From Peptococcaceae bacterium (GTDB lineage Bacteria; Bacillota; Dehalobacteriia; UBA4068; UBA4997): a stretch of DNA of 64,000 bases. Shown piece after piece: positions 46,509-55,988 of this stretch. Under the pieces are notes generated by a model. That model did no database searches, had not been told where the DNA came from, and worked only from the letters and a program-made list of their open reading frames with translations. Location: assembly GCA_022797295.1 (NCBI GenBank), contig JAAWKH010000005.1, positions 1-64,000 of the forward strand. Direction: 5' to 3'. Every line of letters starts with the position of its first letter. Within the stretch, counting starts at the first letter, position 1. The translations under genes were made by a program, and so were the position numbers.

Positions 46509-47981
46509 TTACATTATTGTGCTCACCAAGCTAACCAGCTTATAAACAGAATCAGACATATAAGCCAGCAGCATATTTGGCTGCAAACCAAAATAAATTG
46601 TCAAAATCAGCAGAACCAGCATTGGCGCCAGCTCATACCAATAAATATCCTTGCAATCCGTCAGGCCAGTCGGCAAAGAGCCAAAGGCCACCCGCTGAAA
46701 GGCCCAGAGATAATAACCCACGGCCAGCACCGCGCCCAAAGCCACCAGCAACACCAACCAACCAAAAGCATGATAAACACCAAGCATAACGGAAAATTCC
46801 GCCAAAAAACCCATAAAACCGGGAATACCCATTGAAGCGAAAAAGGCCAAAACCAGCATTGTCATAGCCGCTGGCATTTTGCCATACAGCCCGCCCAAAC
46901 GGCTAATTAAACGAGTTCCAGCATGGTGTTGGATAACGCCACAGCCCATAAACAGCATAGCAGAAATTAAACCGTGCGCCACCATCTGGAAAACTGCGCC
47001 CATCACGGCATGTTCCTCAAAGCTGGCAATGCCAATCAGCACAAAACCCATATGACTGATTGAGGAATAGGCAATCAGTTTTTTCAAATCATCCTGTGTA
47101 AAGGCGGCAAAGGAACCATAAACAATGCTGAGCAGAGCCAGCACCACCACCAGCCAGGTATATTGCTGAGCAGCCTGTGGATTAATCAGATAAGCCACTC
47201 TAATCAGGCCATAACCGCCCATTTTTAACAGCACGCCGGCCAGCAACACCGAAGCCGCCGTTGGCGCTTCCACGTGCGCGTCTGGCAGCCAGGTATGCAC
47301 CGGCACCACCGGCAGCTTAACGCAAAAGGCAAACAACAAAGCCGGGAATACCAACAGCTGAAAACTCAAATCAAAGCCAACTGAAGTGATTTCTGGAATT
47401 GAAAATGTGTAATATCCCAGAACATCAGCCGCCTTAAAGTACATCGCACCAATAGCCAGCAGCATAATCAGCGAGGCAACGTGCGTGTAAATCAAAAACT
47501 TCATAGAGGCATAGCTGCGACGCTCACCGCCCCAAATGCCAATCAGGAAGAACATTGGAATTAAAACAATTTCCCAGAATATATAAAACAGGAAGAAATC
47601 CAACGCCGAAAAAACACCCAACACACCGGTTTCCAGCAGCAATAGCAGGCCGTAATAAAACGGCGCGCGTTCTGTTACATCCCAAGAATAAAGTACCACC
47701 AAAAAACATAGCAAAGTGGTTAGCATAAACAAAGGTAAGGAAAGGCTGTCCAAGCCCACCGTGAACGACACGCCAAAAGCTGGGAACCATTCGGTATCCT
47801 GCCAAAATTGATAATCGGTCGTGGATAGATCATAACCAGCCAACATCACCAAGCTGCCCAACAACACCGCGCCGCTGCACAACAAGGCAACATATTTAGC
47901 AAGCTGCGGCTGCTTTGCCAAAAACAACATTAGCAACGCGCCAAGCAAAGGTAAAACAAGCAAAATCGTGATAATACTCAA
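46509..47981 (-). CDS. nuoM: Complex I subunit NuoM (second copy, operon end)
   Basis: A 490-residue antiporter-like proton channel of complex I with about 14 membrane helices. The key residues are present: Glu in FWEIVLIPMF, Lys in CVKLPVVPVHTWLPDAHVEA, and the DDLKKLIAYSSISHMGF segment. It is a paralogue of the nuoM at 49458-50963, and nuoN lies between them. Start is TTG with AGAGGTG 8 bases ahead. Because both copies keep the ion-path residues, both are probably structural pump subunits rather than a decayed duplicate. Confidence 0.93.
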   Translation of the reverse strand: MSIITILLVLPLLGALLMLFLAKQPQLAKYVALLCSGAVLLGSLVMLAGYDLSTTDYQFWQDTEWFPAFGVSFTVGLDSLSLPLFMLTTLLCFLVVLYSWDVTERAPFYYGLLLLLETGVLGVFSALDFFLFYIFWEIVLIPMFFLIGIWGGERRSYASMKFLIYTHVASLIMLLAIGAMYFKAADVLGYYTFSIPEITSVGFDLSFQLLVFPALLFAFCVKLPVVPVHTWLPDAHVEAPTAASVLLAGVLLKMGGYGLIRVAYLINPQAAQQYTWLVVVLALLSIVYGSFAAFTQDDLKKLIAYSSISHMGFVLIGIASFEEHAVMGAVFQMVAHGLISAMLFMGCGVIQHHAGTRLISRLGGLYGKMPAAMTMLVLAFFASMGIPGFMGFLAEFSVMLGVYHAFGWLVLLVALGAVLAVGYYLWAFQRVAFGSLPTGLTDCKDIYWYELAPMLVLLILTIYFGLQPNMLLAYMSDSVYKLVSLVSTIM

Positions 47982-48008
47982 TTAAAATACACCTCTCTTT
48001 CGCCCGAT

Positions 48009-49457
48009 TTACCAAGGCATCCAAGGCGACACAAAACTGGCCGCACCTGTGCAAATTTCCGTCAGCAAGTTAGGCAACAAGCCCAGCCCCAGCAACAACG
48101 CTACCGCCAACCAAACGGCCAGTAAATAAGACTTACCACTGCCGGTTGCAGGCAAAAGTTCCTGCTCTGCCGGGCGCATATACATCTCCCTGATTACCGC
48201 TGCATAGTACACCAACGAGAGCGCGCTGTTCAGCACCAAAATCAACGCCAGCACTGTATACCAACCGCCCAGGCCCACAGCGGAAACCACCATTAGCATT
48301 TTGCCCCAAAAGCCCAGCAGAGGCGGAACACCGCCAAAGGAAAGCAACAACAGCATCATAGCTGCGGCCAAAGCTGGCATTTGCTTGCCCAACCCACGAA
48401 AATGCCGCAAGCTGGTGCCGCCCTTGCGCTCCAGAACCAGCTGCAAAACAAAGAAACAGGCAATCGCCATCAAAGCGTGCGCCAAGATGTGCACAAAGGA
48501 ACCAACCACACCTGAACCGCCAACCACAAAACCAACGCCAATGTTGCCGGCGTGCGCCACACTGGAATAAGCAATCATTCGTTTAACATCCTGCTGTTTC
48601 AAAGCCAGCACGTTGCCAACAGTCATCGTAACAACACAAAGTAGGCCTAAAAGCAAGCTGGCTAAAGGTGAAAGCACCGCGGCGTAAACAACAATGATTT
48701 TCAGAGCCACCACAAAAGCGCCTTTTTGCGTCACACCGGATAAAAAGCCGGTGGTTGGCGAGGATGAACCGGTGTAAGTATCCGCAGCCCACCAATGGAA
48801 AGGCACCAGTGCCATTTTGTAACCAAAACCAGCCAAAAGCAGCACCAAAGCTAGCACCAAAACCGGATGGACGCCCAGCATAAACATAACCTCGCTGCAA
48901 GCCACCAAATTAAGGGTGCCGGTAAAACCATATAATAAGGATAGACCATACAAAATCAGAGCTGAGGCAAACGCACCGCTCAGGAAATATTTCAGAGCAG
49001 CCTCCCCACCGTGCGGATTATCAAGCTCCGCCATTGGCAACACGTAAGTGGCAATGCTCACCAACTCAAATGCCACCAGCATCGTGATAAAATCAGTGGC
49101 GCTGGGAATTATCAACAAACCCAACATTGCGGTAAGCAGCAAGGCGTAATATTCCTTGGCGCGATACACCTTATCCGTAAAATCGTGCGAGCCGATTACA
49201 TTCAGCAAGGCCAGGCCCAGCAACAACACCTTGATAAATACTGCAAAATTATCAATCGAATATGCGCCGTCCATTATCACCACATTGGTATTCCACAAGG
49301 ACAAACACATAGCCAAATCCACAGCTAAACCACCGGACGCCAACAACCAAGCCATTTTATGCGCCCGGCGCGGCAGCAGCATAACAAAAATCGCCATAAG
49401 CAGCAGCAACAGCTCCGGCAGCAATAAAATCAACTGTTCGAGAGTCAGTGAATTCAT
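48009..49457 (-). CDS. nuoN: Complex I subunit NuoN
   Basis: A 482-residue antiporter-like subunit, the one nearest the peripheral arm. The conserved Lys lies in GYKMALVPFHWWAADTYTG and the KQQDVKRMIAYSSVAHAGN segment is present. It starts directly after the stop of the upstream nuoM and precedes the second nuoM by 27 bases. Length matches the family. Confidence 0.93.
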   Translation of the reverse strand: MNSLTLEQLILLLPELLLLLMAIFVMLLPRRAHKMAWLLASGGLAVDLAMCLSLWNTNVVIMDGAYSIDNFAVFIKVLLLGLALLNVIGSHDFTDKVYRAKEYYALLLTAMLGLLIIPSATDFITMLVAFELVSIATYVLPMAELDNPHGGEAALKYFLSGAFASALILYGLSLLYGFTGTLNLVACSEVMFMLGVHPVLVLALVLLLAGFGYKMALVPFHWWAADTYTGSSSPTTGFLSGVTQKGAFVVALKIIVVYAAVLSPLASLLLGLLCVVTMTVGNVLALKQQDVKRMIAYSSVAHAGNIGVGFVVGGSGVVGSFVHILAHALMAIACFFVLQLVLERKGGTSLRHFRGLGKQMPALAAAMMLLLLSFGGVPPLLGFWGKMLMVVSAVGLGGWYTVLALILVLNSALSLVYYAAVIREMYMRPAEQELLPATGSGKSYLLAVWLAVALLLGLGLLPNLLTEICTGAASFVSPWMPW

Positions 49458-50963
49458 TTAGCTCACACCTCCCAACAAGTCGATAATATATCCGGTGCTT
49501 TGAGCAATCATATCCGTAACCGGAGCCGGATAAACACCAAGCAGCAACACCAACAAGCCCAACACCAGCAGGGGCAATGTTTGAAACCATTGCAAATCGT
49601 GCGGCTTTTTCTCAATCAAATCCGTTGAGGGCTGGCCAAAATAAGCTCGCTCCAATGCCCAAAGATAATAAGCAGCCGTCACAATCATCGAAAGCATTGC
49701 AATCACCGTCAGCAGCTTGTTAGCGCTGAACGCACCCAGGAAAACCTGAAGCTCCGGGATAAAGCCCAATAGGCCTGGCAAGCCCACAGAGGCAAAGAAA
49801 GCAAAAACTGTTAAAGCGGAAAGCCTTGGCAAAACCGAGGCCACACCACCCAAATCGCCAATCCGCCGCGTGCCAACACTGTGCTGCAAAATACCGCAGA
49901 CCATAAAGAGCATAGCAGAAATTAGCCCATGCGCAAACATCTGCAACACTGCGCCGTTAAACGCCCTTTCCTGCAACATCGCCAAACCAAACAACAACAG
50001 ACCCATATGGCTGACAGAAGAATAAGCAATCATCTTCTTCAAATCATCCTGAGCCAAGGCCAGCAACGCCCCATAAAGCATGCTGATAATGCCCAAAATA
50101 GCCATCGGCAAAGCATAATGCACCGCCGCCTCTGGCAGTAACGCAAAAGCAATGCGCACCAAGCCATAGCCACCCATTTTCAACATAACAGCCGCCAGGA
50201 AGACAGAACCGCCGGTGGGCGCCTCCACGTGAGCATCTGGCAACCAGGTATGAAATGGTACTGTAGGAATTTTGACGGCAAAACCAAAGAACAAAGCCGG
50301 GAAAATCAAATACTGCAAATTCAAAGGCAGTTTTACATACTCGCTAATAGTCAAAATATTAAAGCTCATTTGCCCTAGTTCACCAGCCGCGCTAAACACA
50401 ATAGCGAAAATGCCAACCAGCATTATCAACGAAGCCACGTGAGTGTAAACGAAGAATTTAATGGCCGCATAACGCCGGCGCGGGCCGCCCCACCCTAAAA
50501 TCAGGAAATACATTGGTATCAAAACCAATTCCCAGAACAAATAGAACAGGAAGAAATCCAGCGCCGCAAAAACACCAAAAAGGCCACATTCCAAAAGCAG
50601 CAGCAGTGTGAAATACGTGCGCAAATCTTTGTGTTCATCAAAGGAGAGCAACACCACCAAAGGCGTGAGCAAGCTGGTAAGGAAAATCAACGGCATACTC
50701 AGTCCGTCCAAACCAACTGTGTAAGTTATACCTAGCGAGGTAATCCAATCTTGCAAGGTTAAAAATTGAAACTCGCCAGCTGGTAACAAATAGTCATATC
50801 GAACCAGCATTAATAGATTTACCAGCAGTGGCAACAGAGAAACCACCAGGGCTAAGCATTTCACAAAAGCTGGCTTTTTGTTCAGTGTGCCGCCAACAAA
50901 AACCACCGCAGCTCCTAGCAGAGGTAAAAACAGCAGAACGTTAAGCAAGTTTAATTCGTTCAT
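49458..50963 (-). CDS. nuoM: Complex I subunit NuoM (first copy)
   Basis: A 501-residue antiporter-like subunit. Glu in FWELVLIPMYF, Lys in AVKIPTVPFHTWLPDAHVEA and the DDLKKMIAYSSVSHMG segment mark an active proton path. Its ATG at 50963 overlaps the nuoL stop (ATGA), and the upstream-open frame inside nuoL is not used. With nuoL, nuoN and the other nuoM it gives the operon four pump subunits rather than three. Confidence 0.94.
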   Translation of the reverse strand: MNELNLLNVLLFLPLLGAAVVFVGGTLNKKPAFVKCLALVVSLLPLLVNLLMLVRYDYLLPAGEFQFLTLQDWITSLGITYTVGLDGLSMPLIFLTSLLTPLVVLLSFDEHKDLRTYFTLLLLLECGLFGVFAALDFFLFYLFWELVLIPMYFLILGWGGPRRRYAAIKFFVYTHVASLIMLVGIFAIVFSAAGELGQMSFNILTISEYVKLPLNLQYLIFPALFFGFAVKIPTVPFHTWLPDAHVEAPTGGSVFLAAVMLKMGGYGLVRIAFALLPEAAVHYALPMAILGIISMLYGALLALAQDDLKKMIAYSSVSHMGLLLFGLAMLQERAFNGAVLQMFAHGLISAMLFMVCGILQHSVGTRRIGDLGGVASVLPRLSALTVFAFFASVGLPGLLGFIPELQVFLGAFSANKLLTVIAMLSMIVTAAYYLWALERAYFGQPSTDLIEKKPHDLQWFQTLPLLVLGLLVLLLGVYPAPVTDMIAQSTGYIIDLLGGVS

Positions 50964-52852
50964 AAGCAGCTCACCCCTCCAATCGCCACCAATAACAGTA
51001 CAAACACCCCAGCCAGAACCAAGGCCAGATAACCCTGCGAGCCACCGGAGGCATAACGCCGCATATAACCGCCAAATCCGCCAACCACAAAGCAAAAACC
51101 GCGAACCAGACCGTCAACTACATTATAATCAAACCAACGGCAGAAATCAGCCAACCAAATATTCAGCTTTGCCAGCAAATTTACCAGTCCGTCAATCACA
51201 TATTTATCTATTACATCCGCTAACTCCGCAAAGCGAACCGCAAACCAGTAAGAGATTTTTTCATACAAGCGGTCAATATAGTAGCGATTCAACAACAGCT
51301 TGTGAAGCGGCCCGCAGGTTTGGGCCACCTTTTCCGCCGAAAAAATATTGAAGAAATAAACCGCCGCCGAAAGGCCAATGCCCAGCACCACCGCCACAAT
51401 GGAAATAATCATTGGAAAATGCGTGGAAGCTTCATGTGCATGACCTGTAAGCAATACTGTCACCGGCTTAGTCAACGCGCCACTGCCCAAGGCAAAGAAG
51501 GCCAACACAACCAACGGCGCAATCATCGGCAGGCTACTTTCGTGCCCATGGTAATCGCCGCGCTTCGGCCCGCAGAAAACCACAAAGAACAAACGGAACA
51601 TATAAAAAGCCGTCAAAAAACTGGTTAAAGCCAGCAGCCAGAACACCGGCGGCGCCGCCTCATAGGCAGCCAGCAAAATTTCATCCTTACTCCAAAAACC
51701 GGCAAACGGCGGCAGGCCGGCAATGGAAACCGTGGCACAAAGGATAGTTAAACCCGTCACCTTTTGGTATTTCAACAAACCGCCCATTTCATAAATATCA
51801 TTAGTGCCAGTGCCATGAATGGCCGAACCAGCTCCCATAAACAACAAGGCCTTGAAAAAAGCGTGATTAATCAAATGCAAAACTGCCGCCACATAATTCA
51901 GCGAGCCCAAGGCCACCACCATAAAACCCAGCTGGCTAAGCGTGGAAAAAGCCAAAATCCGCTTAAAATCACGATTGACCACCGCCATTAAAGCGGTACC
52001 CAAAGCGGTGACAGTACCAATCACCAGCATAAAATCTGTTGTCTTGGGCGTTAATAAGAACAGCGGGAATAAACGCGCGCAAAGATAAATGCCAGCCTTA
52101 ACCATCGTGGCTGCGTGAATCAATGCGGAAACCGGCGTGGGGCCCTCCATCGCGTCTGGCAGCCAAACATGCAATGGGAATTGAGCAGATTTACCAATAA
52201 CACCGCCAAAGATGCACAAGGTAGCAATCGTCAACCAGAAAGGATCATAGCTTCCGGCTGCGGCCTGGCTCAACATCACGCTATATTCCACACTGCCAAA
52301 CATATCAAACAGCAAAATAATGCCAACCAACATCACCACATCGCCGACGCGCGTCACCAAAAAAGCTTTTTTAGCCGCGGCCGCCGCGCTGGGTTTAAAG
52401 AACCAAAAGCCAATCAACAAATATGAGCACAAGCCCATAATCTCCCAAAAGATGAAAGCCTGCAACAGATTGTTGGCCAAAACCACTGACAGCATGGAAA
52501 AGACGAACAGCTGCACCTCAGCAAAAAAGCGCAACAAACCGCTTTCGTGCTCCATATAACCGTAGGCATAAAGCAAAATTAAAGTTGCCAAAAACGATAC
52601 CAGCAGCAGCAACAGCAACGATAGCTTATCCAGCAAAAAGCCAAATTGCAAATCACCAAACCAAGTGAACGACAGGCTGGCAACCTCGCCGCCAAACACT
52701 GCCGGCGCACAGGCCACTGCCAGAACAAACGAAGCAACCGTGCCGCATATGCCCAGCCAGGCCGATTTCAAACCTAGCTGTTTGCCAAAGGCCAGCGTCA
52801 GCAACAGTGTCGCCAAAACCGGTAATGGTATTAACCAAAAATAAACCAGCAT
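50960..52852 (-). CDS. nuoL: Complex I subunit NuoL with lengthened lateral helix
   Basis: A 630-residue distal antiporter-like subunit. The core shows EIMGLCSYLLIGFWF, GKSAQFPLHVWLPDAMEGPTPVSALIHAATMV and FKRILAFSTLSQLGFM. The C-terminal part carries the lateral helix that runs along the membrane arm. There, residues 542-567 and 568-593 are a tandem duplication: VIDKYVIDGLV aligns with FDYNVVDGLV at an offset of 26. Counting from the YYID motif to the C-terminus, it is about 30 residues longer than Escherichia coli NuoL from memory. GGGAG precedes the ATG. Confidence 0.94.
   Translation of the reverse strand: MLVYFWLIPLPVLATLLLTLAFGKQLGLKSAWLGICGTVASFVLAVACAPAVFGGEVASLSFTWFGDLQFGFLLDKLSLLLLLLVSFLATLILLYAYGYMEHESGLLRFFAEVQLFVFSMLSVVLANNLLQAFIFWEIMGLCSYLLIGFWFFKPSAAAAAKKAFLVTRVGDVVMLVGIILLFDMFGSVEYSVMLSQAAAGSYDPFWLTIATLCIFGGVIGKSAQFPLHVWLPDAMEGPTPVSALIHAATMVKAGIYLCARLFPLFLLTPKTTDFMLVIGTVTALGTALMAVVNRDFKRILAFSTLSQLGFMVVALGSLNYVAAVLHLINHAFFKALLFMGAGSAIHGTGTNDIYEMGGLLKYQKVTGLTILCATVSIAGLPPFAGFWSKDEILLAAYEAAPPVFWLLALTSFLTAFYMFRLFFVVFCGPKRGDYHGHESSLPMIAPLVVLAFFALGSGALTKPVTVLLTGHAHEASTHFPMIISIVAVVLGIGLSAAVYFFNIFSAEKVAQTCGPLHKLLLNRYYIDRLYEKISYWFAVRFAELADVIDKYVIDGLVNLLAKLNIWLADFCRWFDYNVVDGLVRGFCFVVGGFGGYMRRYASGGSQGYLALVLAGVFVLLLVAIGGVSCL
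51074..51229 (-). repeat. 26-codon tandem duplication in nuoL (lateral helix)
   Basis: Within the NuoL C-terminus two 26-residue units follow each other: the first begins AELADVIDKYVIDGLVN and the second ADFCRWFDYNVVDGLVR. At an offset of 26 the pairs A/A, E/D, L/F, A/C, D/D, V/V, I/V, D/D, G/G, L/L and V/V align. The duplication is visible in protein; the DNA copies have diverged. Confidence 0.75.
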
Positions 52853-52906
52853 CTTTTTTCTCCCAATTTCTTTTTCAAATATTCCAAGTTGTTCTATATA
52901 CTAAAT

Positions 52907-53359
52907 TCAGGAATTATTCGCGGTGGCTTCAGGCTCCACCTCACCGGAAAGCTCCTCCACCACTTGCCAATCGTCATCATTTTGCATTGTTTCTAACATT
53001 TGAGCATAGGTCTTACCCTCCCAAGGCTCAATGTTTACGTTATAGCTGAGCACAGTGTCTTCCAAGCTGAGCTGTCCAAAATCCCCCAGTTCCTTTTCCC
53101 GAATCAAATAAGCCGTGGCTGCGTGATCCTGCGTATCAAAGGTTTGAGAAAAACGCATGGAAACCAACTTGCCCTGTTCCCATGTCATCGTGCTGGTAAC
53201 ATAGGTCATCCCATTTTCCAGATTCACATATTGCTCCACCACCAGCACGGCGTCCTTGCCTGGCTCAGGCTCAGTACAAGCCGTAAGCAAACCTAAAAGC
53301 AGGGTTAACAGCAACAAGGCTTTAACAAATTTCTTCATATTATAATAATACAATTTCAT
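52907..53359 (-). CDS. Small lipoprotein encoded inside the nuo operon
   Basis: A protein of about 150 residues with a lipoprotein signal (LLLTLLLGLLTAC) and an outer-surface domain of about 120 residues that I do not recognise. It contains ENGMTYVTSTMTWEQGKLVS and an acidic C-terminus. It resembles small Firmicute lipoproteins of the YehR/DUF1307 kind only in size and style. ATG 53359 (MKLYYYN) has GGTAG upstream; ATG 53338 gives a tidier signal peptide but has no ribosome site. It lies between nuoK and nuoL, an unusual place. Confidence 0.65.
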   Translation of the reverse strand: MKLYYYNMKKFVKALLLLTLLLGLLTACTEPEPGKDAVLVVEQYVNLENGMTYVTSTMTWEQGKLVSMRFSQTFDTQDHAATAYLIREKELGDFGQLSLEDTVLSYNVNIEPWEGKTYAQMLETMQNDDDWQVVEELSGEVEPEATANNS

Positions 53360-53384
53360 AAGCCATCTACCCCAACAAATCCAA

Positions 53385-53810
53385 TCAACCGCGCAGGAAG
53401 TGGAACTGTTCCACATCAATAGTGCCATTGCGGCGATACAAATACAAACCAATCGCCAAGCCCACAGCCGCCTCAGCCGCGGCCAGAGCCAACACGAATA
53501 TAGCCATCACACTACCAGAAGCCTGACCCAAATATTGACCAAAAGCCAAAAAGTTGATATTAGCCGCATTCAACATCAATTCTATAGAAATGATTAAAGC
53601 AATTAAATTGCGCCGCGTCATCACACCCAGCAAACCAATCGTAAACAATGCTGCGGCCAGCAACAAATAATGCGTCAGGCTAAGATGAAAAACGAAGTAA
53701 ACTCCCTCGCTCAACATAGCGCCAAAATCCAGGCTACCCAGCCAATTACCAACCGCCGCCAAAAATGGCAGCAACAGATTGTTGATAATTCTTTCAATCG
53801 TATCCAGCAT
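53385..53810 (-). CDS. nuoK: Complex I subunit NuoK with N-terminal extension
   Basis: A 141-residue small membrane subunit. The core has LFTIGLLGVMTRRNLIALIISIE and ELMLNAANINF with the two conserved membrane Glu residues, and AAAEAAVGLAIGL. The usual length is about 100 residues; here about 40 extra residues (LDTIERIINNLLLPFLAAVG onward) precede the core. The ATG overlaps the nuoJ stop (TGATG), so coupling supports the long form, although Met32 could be an internal start. Confidence 0.92.
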   Translation of the reverse strand: MLDTIERIINNLLLPFLAAVGNWLGSLDFGAMLSEGVYFVFHLSLTHYLLLAAALFTIGLLGVMTRRNLIALIISIELMLNAANINFLAFGQYLGQASGSVMAIFVLALAAAEAAVGLAIGLYLYRRNGTIDVEQFHFLRG

Positions 53811-54361
53811 CAGGCAACCCTCCCCTGCTCGCTATTTTCAGCTTTTTCCGGCTCAGTGGCTGTCATAATCGCCGCCACCAAAGCAGCCAACAGCAACATT
53901 GCCATCGCCTCAAAGGCTATCACATATTGATTGAGCAGTCCATCGGTCAGCTCCGTATAGGGCAAAGGCGAATTTTCCGCCGTTTCACCCATCAACGGCC
54001 AGCCAGTAAAATGAGTATAAAGGATAGTGCCCACCAAACAACCACCCACTAAAACTGCTGCAAAAGTGCTGCCCAACCATTTATGCCGCCACTTATTAGT
54101 GTGCGCCATATCGCCGGAACGACGATTGATTAAAAACAAAGCCAGCACAATCAAAATAGCCACCGAACCTGCGTAAACAATCACCTGAACGCCGCCTAGA
54201 TAATCCGCCTGCAAGCTGAAATAAACCCCAGCCACGCAGAGCAACGCCGCAATAAATGATAAAAAAGCGTGAATCATATTCCGAAAAACCAAAGTCCCCA
54301 GGGCAAACAACAGCAACAAACCGCCCAAAGCCCAAAAGGTTAAGGTTTGTAAAATCTGCAT
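53810..54361 (-). CDS. nuoJ: Complex I subunit NuoJ
   Basis: A 183-residue membrane subunit with five helices. The conserved segment DYLGGVQVIVYAGSVAILIV contains the pi-bulge helix of NuoJ that couples quinone chemistry to pumping. It overlaps nuoI (ATGA) upstream and nuoK downstream. Confidence 0.92.
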   Translation of the reverse strand: MQILQTLTFWALGGLLLLFALGTLVFRNMIHAFLSFIAALLCVAGVYFSLQADYLGGVQVIVYAGSVAILIVLALFLINRRSGDMAHTNKWRHKWLGSTFAAVLVGGCLVGTILYTHFTGWPLMGETAENSPLPYTELTDGLLNQYVIAFEAMAMLLLAALVAAIMTATEPEKAENSEQGRVA

Positions 54362-54849
54362 CAGGCATCTCCTCCTTTGGCCGAACTTTCAGCTGATACG
54401 ACCGGCTTTGGAGCCGGCTTCGGCAACGGCGGCTTAGCGCCATATTTGGAAAGTGACTGCTCCATATTGCTCTGGGCCAACAAATCCTGTGGCACATCAG
54501 CCGCAGCATAAACTGCCGTTTCAAATTCCTGCGTTAAGTGCAAGCAGCTTTTTGGACAAGCCTCCACACACAACCCACAAAACAGGCAATATTGCCTCTC
54601 CATCACAAATTCCGTGCAGAATTTTTTATTGTTCTCATCCTTATCAAACTTCTGCCGTATAACCTTGTTCGGGCAGGCCATTGCACAAAGGCCACAGCTA
54701 ATACAAGCCTCCTTGTCTAGCGCAAACGTGCCACCCCGCCAACGCGCAGGCAGCTGAGGCTTTTCCTCTGGGTACTTTTCCGTTAGACGCGGACTCACAG
54801 CCTCCTTGGCCGTAACCCCCAAGCCTTTAAGAATACCCTTTCCAAACAT
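54361..54849 (-). CDS. nuoI: Complex I subunit NuoI (2[4Fe-4S])
   Basis: A 162-residue iron-sulfur subunit of the connecting part. Two cluster motifs are seen: CISCGLCAMACPNKV and CLFCGLCVEACPKSC. A Pro/Lys/Ala-rich C-terminal tail of about 30 residues is an addition to the usual core. With NuoEFG missing, this is one of the entry-side iron-sulfur proteins and a candidate contact for ferredoxin. Confidence 0.93.
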   Translation of the reverse strand: MFGKGILKGLGVTAKEAVSPRLTEKYPEEKPQLPARWRGGTFALDKEACISCGLCAMACPNKVIRQKFDKDENNKKFCTEFVMERQYCLFCGLCVEACPKSCLHLTQEFETAVYAAADVPQDLLAQSNMEQSLSKYGAKPPLPKPAPKPVVSAESSAKGGDA

Positions 54850-54908
54850 ATCGCCACTTCCTTTTATATATAAACACCTAATAATGAAAATTCAATTAAA
54901 TTTAGACT

Positions 54909-55958
54909 TTATGCTAAAATATACAAAACCACGCCAGTCACCAGCATATTAAGCAATGTCAGCGGTACCAGCAGTTTCCAGCAAAAACGCAACACATAGT
55001 CAGCCCGAACACGCGGCAAAGTCCAGCGCACCCAGATAAAAATTGACATAATCACAAACGTTTTTAGAATAAACCAAAGCCAGCCCGGCAAAAATGGCCC
55101 GCTAAAACCACCCAAAAACAGAGTTGTTGCCAAACCTGCCGCCACAAACATATTACAATATTCGGCCAAATAAAACAGAGCATAACGCATACCGGAATAT
55201 TCGGTGAAAACGCCTGCCGTCAGCTCGCTTTCACCCTCCGGCAAGTCAAACGGGGCGCGATTACATTCCGCTACAGCCGAAATTATATAGATAACAAAAG
55301 CCAGCGGCTGCACACAAACCAGCCACAAATGCTGCTGTTGAAAATGCACAATCTCCGTCAAATTAAAGGTTCCGGCCACCATAATCACGCTTAAAATGGC
55401 AAAAGCCTGCGGCACCTCATAACTAATGGCCTGGTTGACCACACGCATGCCGCCCACCAAAGAATATTTGTTGTTTGAGGCATAACCAGCCAACAACACC
55501 GGCAAGGAAGCCAACGTGGTGACAGCAATTACATAAACCACACCCAGCTGCAAATCCAACGCCGCCATCCCCTCGCCAAAGGGAATTGCCGCCAAAGCCA
55601 ACATTGGCGGTACAAAAGCCAACAAAGCAGCCAGCAAATGCACCGGCTTATCCGCCTTATCCGGCACAATGTCCTCTTTCATCACCAGCTTGATGGCGTC
55701 GCCAATGGTTTGTAGCCAGCCGTTTGGTCCCAAACGGTTTGGCCCGGGCCGCCGCTGTATGTAGCCGGCCAGCTTGCGCTCCCAAATTACGTAAAAAAGG
55801 GCGCACAGCACACAGACAATCACAATGGCCACCCAGTACACAGCCACCATCAAAACATCCGTCAAACCAAGCGGCAAGCCTAAAAGCCCCAGTAGCCAAT
55901 CAAAGACCCAACGGATTAAACCAGCAATATTAACAAAAATATTGTTAATAAATTCCAT
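54909..55958 (-). CDS. nuoH: Complex I subunit NuoH
   Basis: A 349-residue membrane subunit that forms the quinone chamber with NuoB and NuoD. IQRRPGPNRLGPNGWLQTIG and the acidic loop AECNRAPFDLPEGESELTAG are the family signatures. Their presence supports a quinone acceptor rather than a hydrogenase function. Length is normal. Confidence 0.95.
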   Translation of the reverse strand: MEFINNIFVNIAGLIRWVFDWLLGLLGLPLGLTDVLMVAVYWVAIVIVCVLCALFYVIWERKLAGYIQRRPGPNRLGPNGWLQTIGDAIKLVMKEDIVPDKADKPVHLLAALLAFVPPMLALAAIPFGEGMAALDLQLGVVYVIAVTTLASLPVLLAGYASNNKYSLVGGMRVVNQAISYEVPQAFAILSVIMVAGTFNLTEIVHFQQQHLWLVCVQPLAFVIYIISAVAECNRAPFDLPEGESELTAGVFTEYSGMRYALFYLAEYCNMFVAAGLATTLFLGGFSGPFLPGWLWFILKTFVIMSIFIWVRWTLPRVRADYVLRFCWKLLVPLTLLNMLVTGVVLYILA

Positions 55959-55988
55959 ATTGTTTTCCTCTATTTATATATATATTTT

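Noticed and set aside
46509-52852. Mrp-type Na+/H+ antiporter in place of complex I pumps
   Set aside because: Genes for NuoA, B, C, D, H, I, J and K with full motifs are contiguous, and no mrp-specific small subunits are present.
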